Positions 11,223 to 25,254 of a DNA stretch of 64,000 bases are shown piece after piece. The number at the start of each line of letters is the position of its first letter. Positions within the stretch are counted from its first letter, which is position 1. Below the pieces are notes generated by a model. That model did not search any database. It was not told the DNA's origin and saw nothing but the letters and a program-made list of their open reading frames with translations. The position numbers were made by a program, and so were the translations under genes. The DNA is taken from positions 11,808,501-11,872,500 of the forward strand of contig NC_092475.1 of NCBI RefSeq assembly GCF_047495875.1, in the 5' to 3' direction. Source of the DNA: Pithys albifrons albifrons. Its lineage: Eukaryota > Chordata > Aves > Passeriformes > Thamnophilidae.

Positions 11223-14200
11223 GAGAGCTGCAGCAGAGTTTTGTCCTGGCCCCAAGCAGAACAGCCTCCTAAATTTGGATACACACCCCAGCTGCACTGA
11301 GGGTCAACAGCCAGTGAAGGGTGGGGCAAATTCAACGTTGAAGCTGTTTTAGAAATGTCCAAATATGCCTGTGCTCCAAGAAAACAGGTATCTTCTTAAT
11401 TTGAGGAGACAGCAAAAGCACTGGCAAAAGTAGAAGTTCTGCCTGCTGTGAAAACACTAACAAAGCTGAGAACATAAGAGGCTCCTCTTTTGCCAACACA
11501 GCTAATAATAAGAAAATAGAGAGAAGCAGGAAAAGGGAGCTGCTAAGCTTCCACTGACATTTGACTGCCCTGTGCTTCATTTGTATCTGAGAGCAAAACC
11601 CTTTAAAAATGAATGTGTGACATTCTACAATCCACACCTGCAAAAAAAAAATCACACAAATCCCCAGCGCCAGCAAAGAACTTTGCTTACATGACTTCCC
11701 TAGATAAGAAAATAAAACAAAATAAAAGGGAGAAAAACAGATTACTGTAAGAAGGAGCTTTAGATTTCTCTTCTTCCTCCAACTCAAAGAAGGAAAAAAA
11801 AATCCTAATGACTAAATCATTTTGCAAAGAGGTTTTTCTTTTCTAAAACTACAGGCTTATGGTAAGTACTACCCATCCTTTAAACTTCATCAGATTCTTT
11901 AAAAAGATACCCCTTGCAATGTAGTCTAAAAGGCTTTATTTATCCACAGAACGTGTCAGAGTGGCATTTACAAGCAAGTCAAGCACACAGCTGAGCCCCA
12001 GCCTCGAGGAGATGGGCAGCTTGGCCAGTTATACTTGTCAGCAAAGAAGGGTCAGAGACAGCTAAAACCTTTGCCTATGTCTGTGGGAAAAGACTGTTTT
12101 AAAGCAAGTGGATAATCCAGATCAGGAGAGCACAGATTTAAGGAGAAAACTCAAATGTTTGCTGCAAACTTTAGAACAAATACATCTGTTTCATCTGCTC
12201 AGCCAGTTGGGGTTCAGCCTTTTCCAATTAGTGGTTCCAATCTAAACCCAGAGCTATTCAAACTGGGTATGTCATCACAGGGGGCACATTTACACCTCCC
12301 CAAACCCCCCTGGTGTTCCCACTTCTGCAGATGAAGATACAAAGGGGAACAGTCCTTGAGTGATGAAGCAAAAAGCTGGTGTTTAATGATGTTCAAAGCT
12401 TTGCTCCCATTGTTGAGCAATGTTAGCACAGTCTGATTTAGTAACCCTGAGCTGCAGACATGGGAGCCCCTATTTTTTGTGCTGTGGTACCTGTGGTAAC
12501 TACAATAGTCTCAAGGTGTGTTAACTCTGCTGTGTGGTTCTATAATCCTTTAGATTTGCTAACAGTACATGCCTGTGTGAGTTCTTTGGCAAGAGGAATT
12601 AAAATCTCTCAGTGGGAGACACTAATCCAAAATGCAGAAGTCCTTAATAACAAGCACTCTGGACTGCTGGGGTGAGCCACTACAGACAAGCACTGCTGAT
12701 GGTTAAGAATGGGGAGCCAAAAAGGGCAATTTCCTTTTTGAATTCAAATGAAATTATTTGTGCCAACCATTATCTGTAAGTCCCCATTGCCTGGTACGTT
12801 TTCAGAAATGCCAACAGGCTACAAAAGAGCTGGAATTGGCAAACTTGTTTTCCCTTTGAGTGAACAAGCAACAACATTTCTGCATGTCCTACACAGGAAA
12901 AAATCACCCCAAACCCAAGCCCCTTAGTCCCCAAAGGCCTGCTTACAAAAGCCCTATGCAAAGGAGCTCTACCTGGTCCTGTAGAAGACAGAGAGGCCCC
13001 TAAAACATTGGCTTGAATGCCTAAAAAGAAAAGGTGACATGAGTTTAAAGGTCTCATCCTGCCTCACACACACCAACCGGCCGCCCCAGAGGACAGAAAA
13101 CGGTTCTGCACCTGAAAACGCTACAGTTTTCCTGCAACAGTGTTACCACTTTCCACCTTTCTCCCTCTCTGTTCCAAGAATGGAAAAATTCTCCATCTAA
13201 ATTTAGAGGGAAAAGGAAGACAGATCTCTTTTGAGGATTTCAGAGCTAAGCTTGCCAGACACATCAAGGGGCTCTCGGTTTCTAAACGTGCCTTTTCTGC
13301 CGCCGTGCCGTGTCTGGATAGAGTGGCAGCACAGGACTAAGCCTATTTGGTCCTTCCCATCATTATAATTCATAGAAAGGATTATAAAATCAAATGACTA
13401 GCACTTTCCAGAATGTTAGGGATGTGACTTAAACCCCCAGCTAGGTAGAGGTTTATTTCCCAGCATGTCAAAACGCCTTTGGAATTGGAAAAGCATTTAT
13501 CTAGAAATGCTGTTTCCAAAAATAGGGCGCTCTGAGAGGTCTCTGTGAATCACTGACAAGCCACATCAGTGACAGGGCTCCTGCTCTGAGCATCCTCCCC
13601 TGCACACAGCCCTGCAACGCCCTGGCAGAGCTGCTGCAGGAGCATCAGTGTCAATCACGGTGCCCAGAGTGTCCCCAGCACAGCCTGGCACGGAGCACAC
13701 ACTGCCACTCATGCATTATGCAGCTGAGAAGGGCAGGGAATAAAGGACCAGGCAGATATTGGGAAGAAGAGCCTGATACAAACAACACAGGGTGAAGAGA
13801 GTGAAATGGCAGCATGTGAACAAGGTGATATTGGTGGCCTGGTTACATTTAAGGGTAAGGGGAATGCAAGGAGAATTAAAAAGGAGCCCATGGATGGAGT
13901 GCAGTGGGTTGCCCTTTTCAGTTCAAGAGGGTTTGTAAATGAAGAGATGATGTTTACAAGCACTGCACACACAGAGGAGGGATGAGACAGAAAGATGCCC
14001 AACGTTGAGTAAAACAAATGAAACCTGCTGTATAATCAGGCAGTTGATGATGACCCCACTAAAGCAAGGATAAAAGTTATTGCCAGTGAACCTCAACAGT
14101 GTGGAGTTTGGAAAAAAAGGATGGAGATTTGATTTAGTTATTTTTGAAACTCCTACTCCTATCAGAGACTAGACATAAAATCTGAAGCACTATATTAAAA

Positions 14201-17200
14201 TTGCAGGAGTTCCACTTAAACAGTCAAGGAATGCAAACTTGATATCAAGCACAAACCATTCGCTGCCACAGGCATTAATCAGAAAGCTCTGGCAATATTT
14301 TCCATTGGAAGTATCTGCAGGATCAGATCCCTGCTTTGCAGAGGTTTAAATAAACATCAGGGATTATTTTTAAAAACTCTTCTCTAACTTTTCCTATCAA
14401 TTCTACAAGCAGCAATGCTAAATCTGTAACTGCCACCCCTCAAGAAGCCTCGAATGTGCATGTTGACAGATTTAATTTCAGATGTTTCACCAGGATGGAT
14501 TATAGCCACTGTAATGCAGATTTGCATGCCCAGGTAATTCAGACATTAGGTATAGATCACAGAAGTTAAATGTGAAATTTCCTCCTACAGACACGAATTG
14601 CACATTGGCCTCAGTTTCAATGAGCAATTGAAAGAAGCCACAAAACAAACTTCCTTTTGGAGAACCGTGCACAGTAAACTGGGAGCACAGATATAATTTA
14701 TGATGAAATCTGCACCAATTCAGGGCAGGCTGTGACGAGCCATGCAAATGCCAGGCAGCTCTGGCTGGACAGCAGATCTATTGGGCAGGATCTCTGTCCC
14801 CTAAACCTGATCCCAAATTCAATTTGGAAGAACAGTGTCATGCTGGGGAGGGATTACATGTGGCACTATAATCTGCAAGGTCTGGGTGATCCTGTTGCTG
14901 TGACTGAGGATCAGAGAGGGCTCTGCTGCAACGCTTCAAACAAGACACGTGCCAAAGGGACACACACAGAGGAGGACAGGAAAAGTAAAGCTGGAAAATG
15001 TGATCTACAAGCAAAGGCCAAAGGAAATATGGATCTTTAATCTACAGAACAGGAAATCAAATGGAGCTGAGAGGTCTTCAGCCATATGAAAAGCCACCAC
15101 AGGGGAGCAGTTCTCACTGTCAGCAGGGGTGAAGGAATAAGTGATAGGGCTCAGCTATGGGAAGGGCAGTTAATTTGAAACTGGGGGAAAACTGTGCAGG
15201 AGAAGCTGCCTGTCTCTCAAGCTGACAGGGCACACAGGCTGGGAAATCTTGGCCACTCAAGATCTGTAAACAGAGCAAGAGGACTGAGAGTTCAAGGCAG
15301 CAGAGCCTTGTGTCACACTGACACTGGGGGGGTCTCCTCTGTGCTCTGAAGGTCTTGTTTAAACGTGCAGCTCATCTCCAACTGCAGCCTCAGCAGGGCT
15401 GGCAAACACTCCTGGCCTGAGCACATGGGCAGCTTCACTGCTTCCCAGAGCCACTTTAAGGGCATTCCTCCCCTACAGCAGGGGCACAGAAAGCTTTCCC
15501 TGTGCTTTCCAACACCTGCATGGGGAAGCCAAGCTCGGTGCAGGCCATGGCAGGAGCAGAGGGAGGTCACTGGAGCAAGGGAGGAGTGACCAGCAAGGAG
15601 CACTGGCACTCCCAGAGCAAACATCACTTACAGCAGAAAGCCAAGTAATGCAGAGAGAAGTCAAAAGATGCCCTGAGTGTTTTGTGCTCTGTATATACAA
15701 ACACAGGGCCTGGATAAATATGATCCAAGCTTCACTTGGGCAGATCAAGGACTGTTGGTGGGGACATTTCCTTACAACCACAGAAACCTTAGACAAGTCA
15801 GGTGCATGAAAGAGCCATCCAGTACCTGTAAGTCTGTGCTGGTACAGACAGCCACAAACCCTGTCTCTGCAAAGTTTAGGTCTAAAATCATGACCCAGAC
15901 ATGTTCTAAATAAAATCTCAACTACTTTTTGCATTTTTATTATTATTTTTTTAATTTGCCTTCATTAGACTGGCATAGCCACTGATTAATGATTCTGGTT
16001 TTCCAGCATCTAATGAGAAAACCATCTTATGAGAATGCTTCGTCTTAAAATCCTGATTTAGCAAGCTGGCTTGTGCAGGAAGATCCCACCACCCATAGAA
16101 ATATATGGAGATATTTCTGTATCAAGTGGTTATACAGAGGTATGCCTATAAATAAAATAACAGGATTTTTGTCTTTTCAAATGTCCCACAGACGGTGGAA
16201 ATAAATTCAGCACAAACTTTGTTATTTAAAAAAATGTGTAAGTATAAATTTAGCTTAATAACCTTTGACAATCTCTCTCATGAAAAGAAACTCCCAGCTG
16301 AAACCACCCAACAATTAAAATTGGTATGAAATTCCAATGGGAGTTGAAGGGGCTCCCTATGCTGCAATCACATCCCTGGAGCTCTGGCCAGAGCAGAAGA
16401 AAAGGAAAACCACACCTTGGCCATTGAGTGCCCTTCTCTTATAAATAACATTAAACTGAGTGCTTGTAACACAAACATGAATCTCTGTTTTTCCAGAAAC
16501 ACTTCCCTGGTCTGATATTGCTACTGATTTAATTTCATTCTGCAGCCATTGCCCAGCACAGGAGAAAGAACCAAACCAAAACAAACAACCCACACACAGA
16601 AAACATTTCCATCCCTTTTCCTGGTGAGGAAACAATAAAACCACCATGTGAGTTGCTGCAGTTGAAAATAGTGTCACCAAAGAGGCGTCAATCACTAAAT
16701 GCAATCCCTCCTGTAAAACAGATGAGTTGTTGTCTGTGTTTTTCTGCTCCAGCCAGGAAAAAACCCCAAAGTTTCAGATGTGGATGGGTTGGGATCTGGC
16801 ACTGCCCATGAACTTTAAGTGCAAAGAGACAGCCAGCAATTCTGTACCGAGCTCAGACACCATTTGTACTGGGGTGAACACAGAGTAACTCCTCTGAAAA
16901 GGCTCAGGCATCACCTGGAACAGGGATGCAAAGAGGGCACCAGGACAGCAGCTCCCAATTCCACACCTCTCTCTTCCCAACACAAACACAGGTTCTGGCC
17001 CAGCATCCCAAATCACACAGAAGCAGCTTTTGATGGGGGGTAAATTGGGGTACACTTGATGATGTCCATTCTGCATGATGAGTTGTAAGTCAGGCATCGA
17101 GGCCTCCTGGGTTTGGATTTCCATGTTAAAGACCTTCATGGCCTTCTCTTTCATCCTTTCCTGTATGCTGGAGGAAGTTTTCAATCATGTGTTTCTATAC

Positions 17201-20054
17201 AAAAATTCCCTAACTATGTATACTCAAAATAACCAAAATATCTGCTCTTATAAATGAGTATTTTTTACTGGTTTCACCAGAGTTGAAGGTGCCCAACCAT
17301 CTTAGAGAATCAGATTTTACAGTCCTGCATTGCAGCAGAACACAGGCAGAACTCCAGTCCAGAGATTTCCACAATGTTGTGGGTCTGTCTGTAAAAACCA
17401 GTTACTCATGACACAGGTCTCTGTGACTTGAACAGAATTATCATTCAGAACTGTTTAGAAGAATTAGGGTTGGAGATTTTGGGCCTTAACAAGAAGATTT
17501 TAGTCCTTAACAGGAGGAAATGGCAGTATAGCAGATGACAAAGGGTCTAAAGGAGTTATGTGAAAGCAGATGAGAATTGCTCTAAGGAACAGAACTTTGA
17601 AGTCCAGAAACTGAAACCAAAAATAAAGTGATGTAGTCCATATGGTCACACTTAAAGGTCTGCCAGCAGATCTATTTGAGAACCTGCTTTTCAATACTGG
17701 TAACTCATTCAACTGAATTTTGCTTCAGGACTAAAACATTCATACAAGGTCACAAGGAAACCAATTCTATTTAAAATATATATTTAGATAGATGTTGCTG
17801 CTCTTACTTTCACAACATTTCAAATAAACTTGAATCAAACCTCTCTGCTTATGGGAGGCTGCAGCAATTTCTGTCAGCTTTGGCTAATAATGACACAGTC
17901 TTTAGCACCTTCAGATTTTCATCTGTAATCACAAAAATACACCCTATATCATGTGAAACTTGTCACATGGAACTCAATAAAACTTCACTGGAAGCTCCTT
18001 CATGGATTCTCCTGCTTCTTCCCTCAGTACTGGAATATCCCTTGTACTCTGACTACTGTTCAGGGGTAAAAAATGCAGCAAAGTTTGGGTTTGCCAGAGC
18101 AGGGAACGAGGCAAAAGTCACTGTGAACCCAAATGCTGCCACTCACAGCCTGGTGCTCCTGGAACAGTTTATTGTGGGGTGATTATTTATGTGTTACCTC
18201 TACTATAATGATGCTCCAGACAGCAGAGCCTGAGCTTGGTGGGGTCCCTGGGACATCACAAGCCCAGAGCCAGGAATGGGCTCTCTGCAAAAAATGCTGG
18301 GGGCAGTCCTAGGGGGGCAAAGCTCCATGACTTCTGCATCCTGAGCTGAAATCCCCTCTGGCTGCTGTGAGCACCAAGCTGGTCTGCTGATCCCTCTGGC
18401 TTCAATCTGTGACCTGGTGCTTGGTGGACGTGCCTTATCAAACCTCTGCTGAAGCTCATTCCAACCTCAGGCTTGGGTGACCTCCTGAGCTTTCTCTTTT
18501 CACTTTGCCTGAGTCACTGTATTGTCCCCTGAGGAAACAAGTCCTAGCAAATTGATCCCCAGGAGTCATTAAAAGAGAGCAAATAGACCCCTTAAGGATC
18601 CCTGTGGCTGCTCTGGCAGAGCAATCCTCAGCTGACTGCTTAAAACAATGTGGTGCCTCTGTAAAATGGGTCACATAGGGCTTGGAAGTTGATTCATCTT
18701 TTTAAATACCTAAATCTCAAAATAAAATAAAGGAGGGAACGTTCTGACCACAGAGTGACTGCTGGGAGAAGACAAATTATAATGGAAAACCTGGGACTGA
18801 ATTTTTCAAGCAATGGTACAACTGGTTGTTCTAAAACATGAGGAAACTGCAGAAGGGGAAAGGCTGTGTCAGAAACTCAACCAGCTGGTAGTACCTGTGT
18901 GTTAAACCCATCCCCTGCTTTAACACTTAGTTAAACTCCTCTATAATCTGACAACCTGAGGTCAAATTCCAGTCTTAGAGAACCAGTGTGAAGTCCAGAG
19001 GAAATGGAGTTACTCTGCATTTACAGTGACATCCCTGGGCAAAGCCAAGGCTCATGATGGTGTCCTGAGGCTCCTCACACGCTCCAGGGAGTGGGGAAGG
19101 TTCCTCTCTCCATAATTTTCTGGTAAGTTGTTGAAAAGCCAACTCCCTCCAAGTGTGGTACACAGGGATCCTCACACTCAACTCCTTTCCCTGTTCTCTG
19201 GATGGAAAAGCAACTTGTGGGAAAGAAGCCAAATGGCAGCACATGAACACACTCCTTTTGCTGAGCTGCTCAACACCTTCCAGGTGTGTCCCCAGGACAA
19301 AGTGCCAAGATGAAGAGGAACTTTAGGAATGGGCAAAGGAGGAGATTGCTGGAGCAGAGAGCAGGAGGGATAGCAGGGCAGACGTGGCCCTTTGGACAAC
19401 TCTGAGGGTTTCAGAGCCCAGACAAGTCTGGCAGGTTGTTGTTCCCAGAGAAAAAGTGGATGTCAGTGATACAGCAGCTGCTTCTGAGAAATGGGGAGGG
19501 CAGAGCTGCTCCTCTCAGCAGTGACAGCTGCCTTCTCCATCCCCCCAACCCTCTGAGGGCAGCAAAGCATCCAACTCAGCTCTCCAGGACTCTTTCCTCA
19601 GATCATTGATCTGGTCCTCTCCTCCTCCTGATCCTCAGACAACTATTATCATGGCAGAAACAGCTTGGCCCTGATTACTTTCCAGCCCTTCAGTCTTTAG
19701 ACAACAGATGGCTCTGGAAGTATTGATGTGTGAAGCATTTTCATGTGCCTTAACAACTGCCTTAATTATGCAGCATTGTCATTAGGACTGGACAGGTGAT
19801 TTAGATCTGAGTATTTGAACCACTTCACAATCCAACGAGCTAAACCAACACTGGGAACTTGGCAGCTCCAGAACGGGGATGTTTGCTGAGGTAATGTCAA
19901 GTCTTAGTTGTCAGAAACCTCAGGAGTTTTAAAGAGCTTATATCCAGAAAAGAATTCCCAGCAATACCTTTCAGGTGTGAATGTCCCTGAAGTCTGGCTA
20001 TGTACAATGGGATATTAAAAAGGTGCACTTGGGACACTCTGTCTGTCCATTAGC

Positions 20055-20249
20055 AGAATCATAGAGTCATTTATGTTGAAAAAGATCTCAAAGATGATGG
20101 AGACCCAGCACTGCCATGTCCCCAAGTGCCACATCTACACATCTTTTAAATGCCTCCAGGATGGAGACTCCACCACTGCCCTGGGCAGCCTGTTCCAGTG
20201 CTGGACAGTCTCTTTGGTGAGGAAGTTTTTCCTAATATCCCACCTAAAT
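20055..20249 (-). mobile_element. CR1 LINE 3' fragment, older copy
   Basis: It starts with AGAATCATAGAGTCATTTAT and contains the CR1 blocks GCCTCCAGGATGGAGACTCC, CTGGGCAGCCTGTTCCAG and GAGGAAGTTTTTCCTAATAT. The 3' end lies at the left, so the strand is minus. It is more diverged from its neighbours than the other copies, consistent with an older insertion. It ends about 240 bp from the mini-exon, on the upstream (higher-coordinate) side of it only in genomic terms; in the transcript it lies downstream. Confidence 0.85.
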
Positions 20250-20487
20250 AAGAATATCCAATTTGAAGAGCTATAAACCATAACTGACACATTAATGTGT
20301 TTGCAGGCACAATGACAGGTGCAGTGGGAAAACATAAGAGTGTACAAAGGAGAAAATAAAACACAAGCTGCTGGAAAGACAAGGATAAATGGAATGGTAA
20401 AAATAATACAACAAAGAATACAACAAAGCACAAAACTACCACAAGGTGAACATGCTCAAGAAACATCATCCCCAGCCAAGTACTTAC

Positions 20488-20517
20488 AAGTAATAGGAGT
20501 AGGAATATGCATTTCTT
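20488..20517 (-). CDS. PTPRT: PTPRT 30-nt Tyr-rich mini-exon (likely cassette)
   Basis: On the minus strand the 30 nt between TATTTAG| and |GTAAGTA encode, with the flanking phases, (R)RNAYSYSYY(L). Preceded by exon 25526-25661 (ending ATC AAG AGA AG) and followed by exon 9959-10107 (starting G AAG CTG), the join reads [20 protein letters not shown], which matches human PTPRT as I remember it. The exon is exactly 30 nt, so skipping it keeps the frame and joins KRR directly to KLAKK, an arrangement resembling the related PTPRM. The pyrimidine tract lies unusually far upstream (about 30-60 nt from the AG), as often seen at regulated exons. It is too short to detect by open-frame length and was placed by protein match and splice phase. 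Confidence 0.93.
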
Positions 20518-22964
20518 CTAAATAGCGATGGCCAGTCAGGTGAACAAAATATCCAAAAGGAGAAAAAAAGAAAAGCACATAATTAGATTTATAGGAACTC
20601 TAGAGTTCTTTTTCAACATACAAAGTATCTGTGCTGCTTTTTGTACTGAGCACTATTTGCCTACACTTTTCTCAGGAGCTGGATGTGTTGGTGAGGGAAC
20701 AGATACTGAGCTGGAGACAGGTTGTGTTTCCACTTCTGCTACTGCCTTGTGTCACCAGCAATAAATCCCCTCACTTCTTTCCCCCCTCACTTTGCCACAG
20801 CAGTAACGTGGATAACAAGACTCACTTTTGCCTGCTAAGTGCTTTGACATTTTTGCAATGCAAAGAAAGATGTCAGAGCTATTAATATAAATAACAATAA
20901 ATAAGGAAGCGACAATGTAAGAACACTGCAATTTTGGCATATTTAGACAATGAGCAAATTGTCTGCTGATAAATCACACTTCATCAAACTCTGAAATGCA
21001 AATAGTTCATTAACAATTCCAGTATCACTCCATATTTAGAGCTGAGCACTGGGGGTGTGCATTGCTTTCTGCGTCACTGTGATTAAGCATTTTCCACCAC
21101 AGGTTTTCAACAATTCTCTTCAGAACATTTTGATAAGTGTCTGAGCCACAACACAAGGCCTGGCAATCAGTTAGAACCTAAGAGGTGATGTTTTCCCTTT
21201 CAAAACTGGAAAAGGGCTCCTCTGAAAAGCTGGGTCACAACAGACCTAAGCCAAATGTCACAGATTTACCACCAGGCACAAAGTCTCAAAAACAGCAGAA
21301 ATGGTCAAGACAGTGAAACCCAAACTTGAACCTACTGCAAAACTTTAATCCTATCCTTGAAGGCACTACAAACACTGGGAATCACAGGAAATACAAATGC
21401 AGGGTTCAACTGTTTATTTTTATGGTTGCTTTGAACACAACTTCCATAAGCACATGTGGAAACCAGACTCAGTGCAGGCACTGTGCAGAATCCCCCCCTT
21501 TGCTGGGCACACACTGGGCAAAGGACATTCATGAGGATTAAACTGGAATGACAGGGGGTTCCTGGAGGTGGCCCTTGCTATAAACCTGAAACTCTGGCCA
21601 GACTCCCACTATGTGCCAAGCTATTTGACTGGCATGGATTCCAAAGTACATCTGAATGTATTTGAACATGATTCTGTTATCTCAGGAAACCCAGAAATTC
21701 AGTCACTGCTCCTGAGTTTCACTGTGAAATTCCAAGTTCCCAACAAGCAAAGGGAAAAATGAGCAGGATGTATGAAATGAGAGCCCACACAGCTGAACCT
21801 CCTGCACCCCAAAATGATTCCATGAAACCCAAGAGGCCAAGGTCAGGGCCAGGTTTCACACAGCACCATCAGCTGCAATTGTTCCCTTCAGCTCTTGCTG
21901 TACTTTCTGCTGCTCTCCTGTCTTGGCCAGGAGACATCTGTGATCACACCAGACTCTCAGCTCTCATTAAAAGCTGAACATCCCTCCAGGTTGCAGAGGA
22001 AAGCTCAGAAAGATTTGCTCCATAAGGTTAAAAAATAGAGAGAAGCAAAGGGAGGATTTTGTTTAGGAACTGGGTAGTCCATTTTGCCTTAAATTCTCCC
22101 AAAATATGCAGCTTAAAATAAGGACTTCCTAAAGACTATTTCAAAGGTTACTGTGAAAAGTAGTCTGAGTTATGGTTCAGTAAAACATGACCTGATCCCA
22201 GAATGTGTGAAACTACCCAAACCCCCTGTGGGTCTCTCACCTTAAATATGGGCACAGGAGGGACACAGGACAACAAATGTGCAAAGATCCCTTTTGTTAA
22301 TCCTGTCCTATAGCTTGGGTATGTTCTGCCCAAGGTGCTTTGGGGTTTTATTTAATTAGTTTAAGGTAACAACCTAAATCCTAATCCAGACTAAGGAGCT
22401 GAATTTTCATAGAAGGAAATAATCCTAGACCATACATAGCCCCAGATCCCCTTTTTTTGCTACCAACAGCAGTTTAAAGAACTTATTTACAGTGCACCCA
22501 TGACAGGCTGTCTGATCCTATTTATTCAGTCTTGTATTTAAAGGGGTCAGTGGAGGCTTTGTCTGCTCAAACACACAAGCCTGAGAAGTGTCACATTCCT
22601 CACTCCAGGGAAATGCAAGTCACGATTCCACCAGAATTAAAACTGTCCAGATGAAATCACAACTGACCAAAATCAAATCCTTGGTGGAGGAGGGCAAAGT
22701 CAAAGGCTATTTTCTCCTGAAAAGAAACTTACAGATGTCAGCTTGGTTTTGCTGACCAATCCTGCACTCTCTGTTACACAAATATATTTATCTAATATTA
22801 AGGACAAACAAACAAGCTCCTTAGAGAATTGGAATTGTTTTGATGCAATAAAAATGAGGTATTTCAAGGTCTGTATCCACTAATGAAAGAAAGCAGTACT
22901 GCCTTCTATGGACAAATACACTCAGTGGGCACTGATCACCACTTATAAATTAACAGCTAAATTA

Positions 22965-23267
22965 TCACAGAATCCCAGAATGGGTTGGGTTGGAAGGGAC
23001 CTTAAAGATCATCTCATCCCACCCCCTGCCATGGGCAGGGACACCTCCCACCAGCCCAGGCTGCTCCAAGCCCTGTCCAGCCTGGCCTTGAACACTTCCA
23101 GGGATGGGGCAGCCCGAGCTTCTCTGGGCAATCTGTGCCAGGGCCTGCCCATCCTCACAGCGAGGGAGTTCTTCCCAATATCCAATCTAAACCTACTTTC
23201 TTTCAGTTTGAAGCCATTCCCCCTTGTCCTGTCATTACATGTCCTTGCAAATAGTTTCTCTCCATTA
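22965..23267 (-). mobile_element. CR1 LINE 3' end
   Basis: It starts at TCACAGAATCCCAGAATGGG with GGTTGGAAGGGACCTTAAAG. It continues through the CCATGGGCAGGGACACCTCC, CCAGGGATGGGGCAGCC and CCCTTGTCCTGTCATTAC blocks. It is minus strand (3' terminus at left) and belongs to the same subgroup as 3043-3424, 26149-26337 and 49481-49660. It is 5' truncated with no coding capacity. Confidence 0.93.
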
Positions 23268-24968
23268 CGTGGCAGCAACTCGTGTGTCATACCCATGGGA
23301 TGATGACAATGTGATGTAACTCAGGGAGCTCAGAACCAAGAAAACAAATTTTGTTCTTGGTTTTGATTTCACATACTCTAAGACAGCCATATTCAAAACA
23401 GAAATATATATATATACATACAAGTTTTACCTACAGAGAAACTTCAGCTGACTTTGGGTGACCCCAGGTTTCAACTGAAACTTTTAGATAACCAACGTAA
23501 AGTCAACCCCAAAATTTTCCACTGCATAAACATTCTGGCTGATTTAATTAACTTCACATCTCTGACTAAACCCTGTAAAAGTTTGTCAGCCCCCAGAAAT
23601 CTGTGAGTTGCTGGAATTTCTGCAATATGCTCTGCTGAAACTATGAGCAATCAGACCCCACGTTCTCATGCCTTGCACATGAAAGGTTCCAACCAGTGTG
23701 CTGCTGATGGGGTGTCTCACAGGAACAAAAAGAACCTTCTGACTATCCCAATACTTATCTCAAACCAGTCCCTCTTCCAATTCCTCCCCCTCCTTTTCTC
23801 TTTGCCCTGGTGAACAAAGTGCTTCACTCAGGAAACCCATCGCTGTGCCCATCCCCAATGGACTCTGATGCCCTGGATGGATCCTGAACAAATGTCACTG
23901 TGGTATTTTCCAGCTCCAGTTGAAGACAACATCCCAAGTTTATCTAATCAAATTATTTCTCTGCATTGCTGCCTTGTAAGCCTACAGTTTGTACACTGAG
24001 GAACTAGTCTTAGTTCACTGAGAAGGGAACTCTCTAAAGTGAGGTTAATGCAAAAGTGGAATGCAAGAGCTTAAGTTCCCAATGGTTCTGTTTGCAAAAC
24101 AGACCTTTGTTGTTAAACTCTTCTCTCAGAAGAGCACAAACTTTCAGCTCTCCTCCTCCACAAATTCCAACTCATTTATGGGCCAAATCAGCTTCTCCTT
24201 CTATTAAAGCTGGTCCCAACCCACATTAGTTTACAAATGAGATGAGCCTGACAGGCTTAAGTTCATCTTCAGGGAACACTTGTCCATATGCAGCTCCTCA
24301 GTTGGACATGACTGGTGGTACCTGTCCAGGGGAGCCCTGGAATCGATGGCTCAGCAGGTCTGGGGGTGGTGCTGGGGCTGTGCCACAGCTCCAAACCCTC
24401 TGCCTGCACTGCCAGGGCTTCTAAATGGGCAAAGACTTTAAAGTCAATGAGCCAGTTTATTTCTTAGTGTGGATTCCAGTGGGTAACCTTGCAAATGACA
24501 GCAGAGAGACGAACAGACCACAGGGATTTTGCCTGTTTGCACTGGGGAAGGTGGAGACAACAAGAGGAAAATGTAATTTTTCAGCTCTAGAAATCAAAAA
24601 GAGAGGATTCAGATTTCTAATACTCCCACTCACCTCCTTTCTACTTTTAACATGGAAAAAAGATGCCAGGTTTATAAAGCCTATGGCAAAATTCTGTCCA
24701 TGGGACATCACACCCAAATTCACCAAAAATTGCTGCTTCAGGGACCAGGCCAGTTCCACAGAAAATCTTGGGCACTGTCTCAGGGGCCAGCTCAGGTCAG
24801 CACGAGCTTGGGAACTTTCATGTGGAGCAAATGGGTCAGACTCCAATTTCTAGAACTCACTCTGCATTACAGGTGTTTTTGGTCCTGGGTTGATCTGTGT
24901 TATCTCTGAGATAACAGGTTGCAGCAGTTGGGACAAAACATGAAAAGAATCAAGTGTTGGAGAAATGG

Positions 24969-25254
24969 TTGGGCTGGGGCAGCCACAGCTCCTCTGGGCA
25001 CCCTGTGCCAGGGCCTGCCCACCCTCACAGGAAGAATTTCTTCCCAATACTCAATCTGAACCTCCTCTCTGTCAATGTGAAGCCATTGTCCCTTGTCCTG
25101 TCACTCCAGGTCTTTGTAAAAAGTCTTTTTCCATCTTTCTTATCCACCCCTTCAGGTACCGAAAGGCCACAATAAGTTCATCCCAAAGCCTTTCCTTCTC
25201 CAGACTGAACAATCTCAGTTGTCTCAACCTTTCCTGTTAGGAGAGGTGCTCCAT
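24969..25254 (-). mobile_element. CR1 LINE internal fragment lacking its 3' tail
   Basis: It begins inside the element at GGCTGGGGCAGCCACAGC and extends further 5' than most copies here. It includes CAATCTGAACCTCCTCTC, CTTGTCCTGTCACTCCAGG, TCTTATCCACCCCTTCAGG and GGAGAGGTGCTCCA. The usual 3' tail block (GGTTTGGGTTGGAAGGGACC) is absent, so the copy is broken at its 3' side. Minus strand. Confidence 0.88.

Larger units (their letters stand above)
10108..20487 (-). other. PTPRT: PTPRT intron between mini-exon and juxtamembrane exon
   Basis: This 10,380-nt intron is bounded by the donor of the mini-exon (TT|GTAAGTA) and the acceptor at 10108. It contains the 34-bp minisatellite at 10539-11222 and one CR1 fragment at 20055-20249. 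In the stretch 11230-20050 I see no convincing exon, RNA gene or recognised repeat. Its open frames are short, lack family signatures and look like chance. Confidence 0.85.

Noticed and set aside
10206..11362. Long overlapping open frames (up to 364 codons) on both strands
   Set aside because: They are a by-product of the stop-free 34-bp minisatellite. Every frame repeats the same short peptide, and the flanks show no gene signature.
11332..11787. 151-codon minus-strand frame with hydrophobic stretches
   Set aside because: The hydrophobicity comes from A/T-rich intron composition. No family match and no acceptor or donor fitting the PTPRT phase.
24425..24853. 142-codon open frame on the plus strand
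   Set aside because: No recognisable domain, no splice or promoter context, and its overlap with a 129-codon antisense frame suggests a chance low-stop region.
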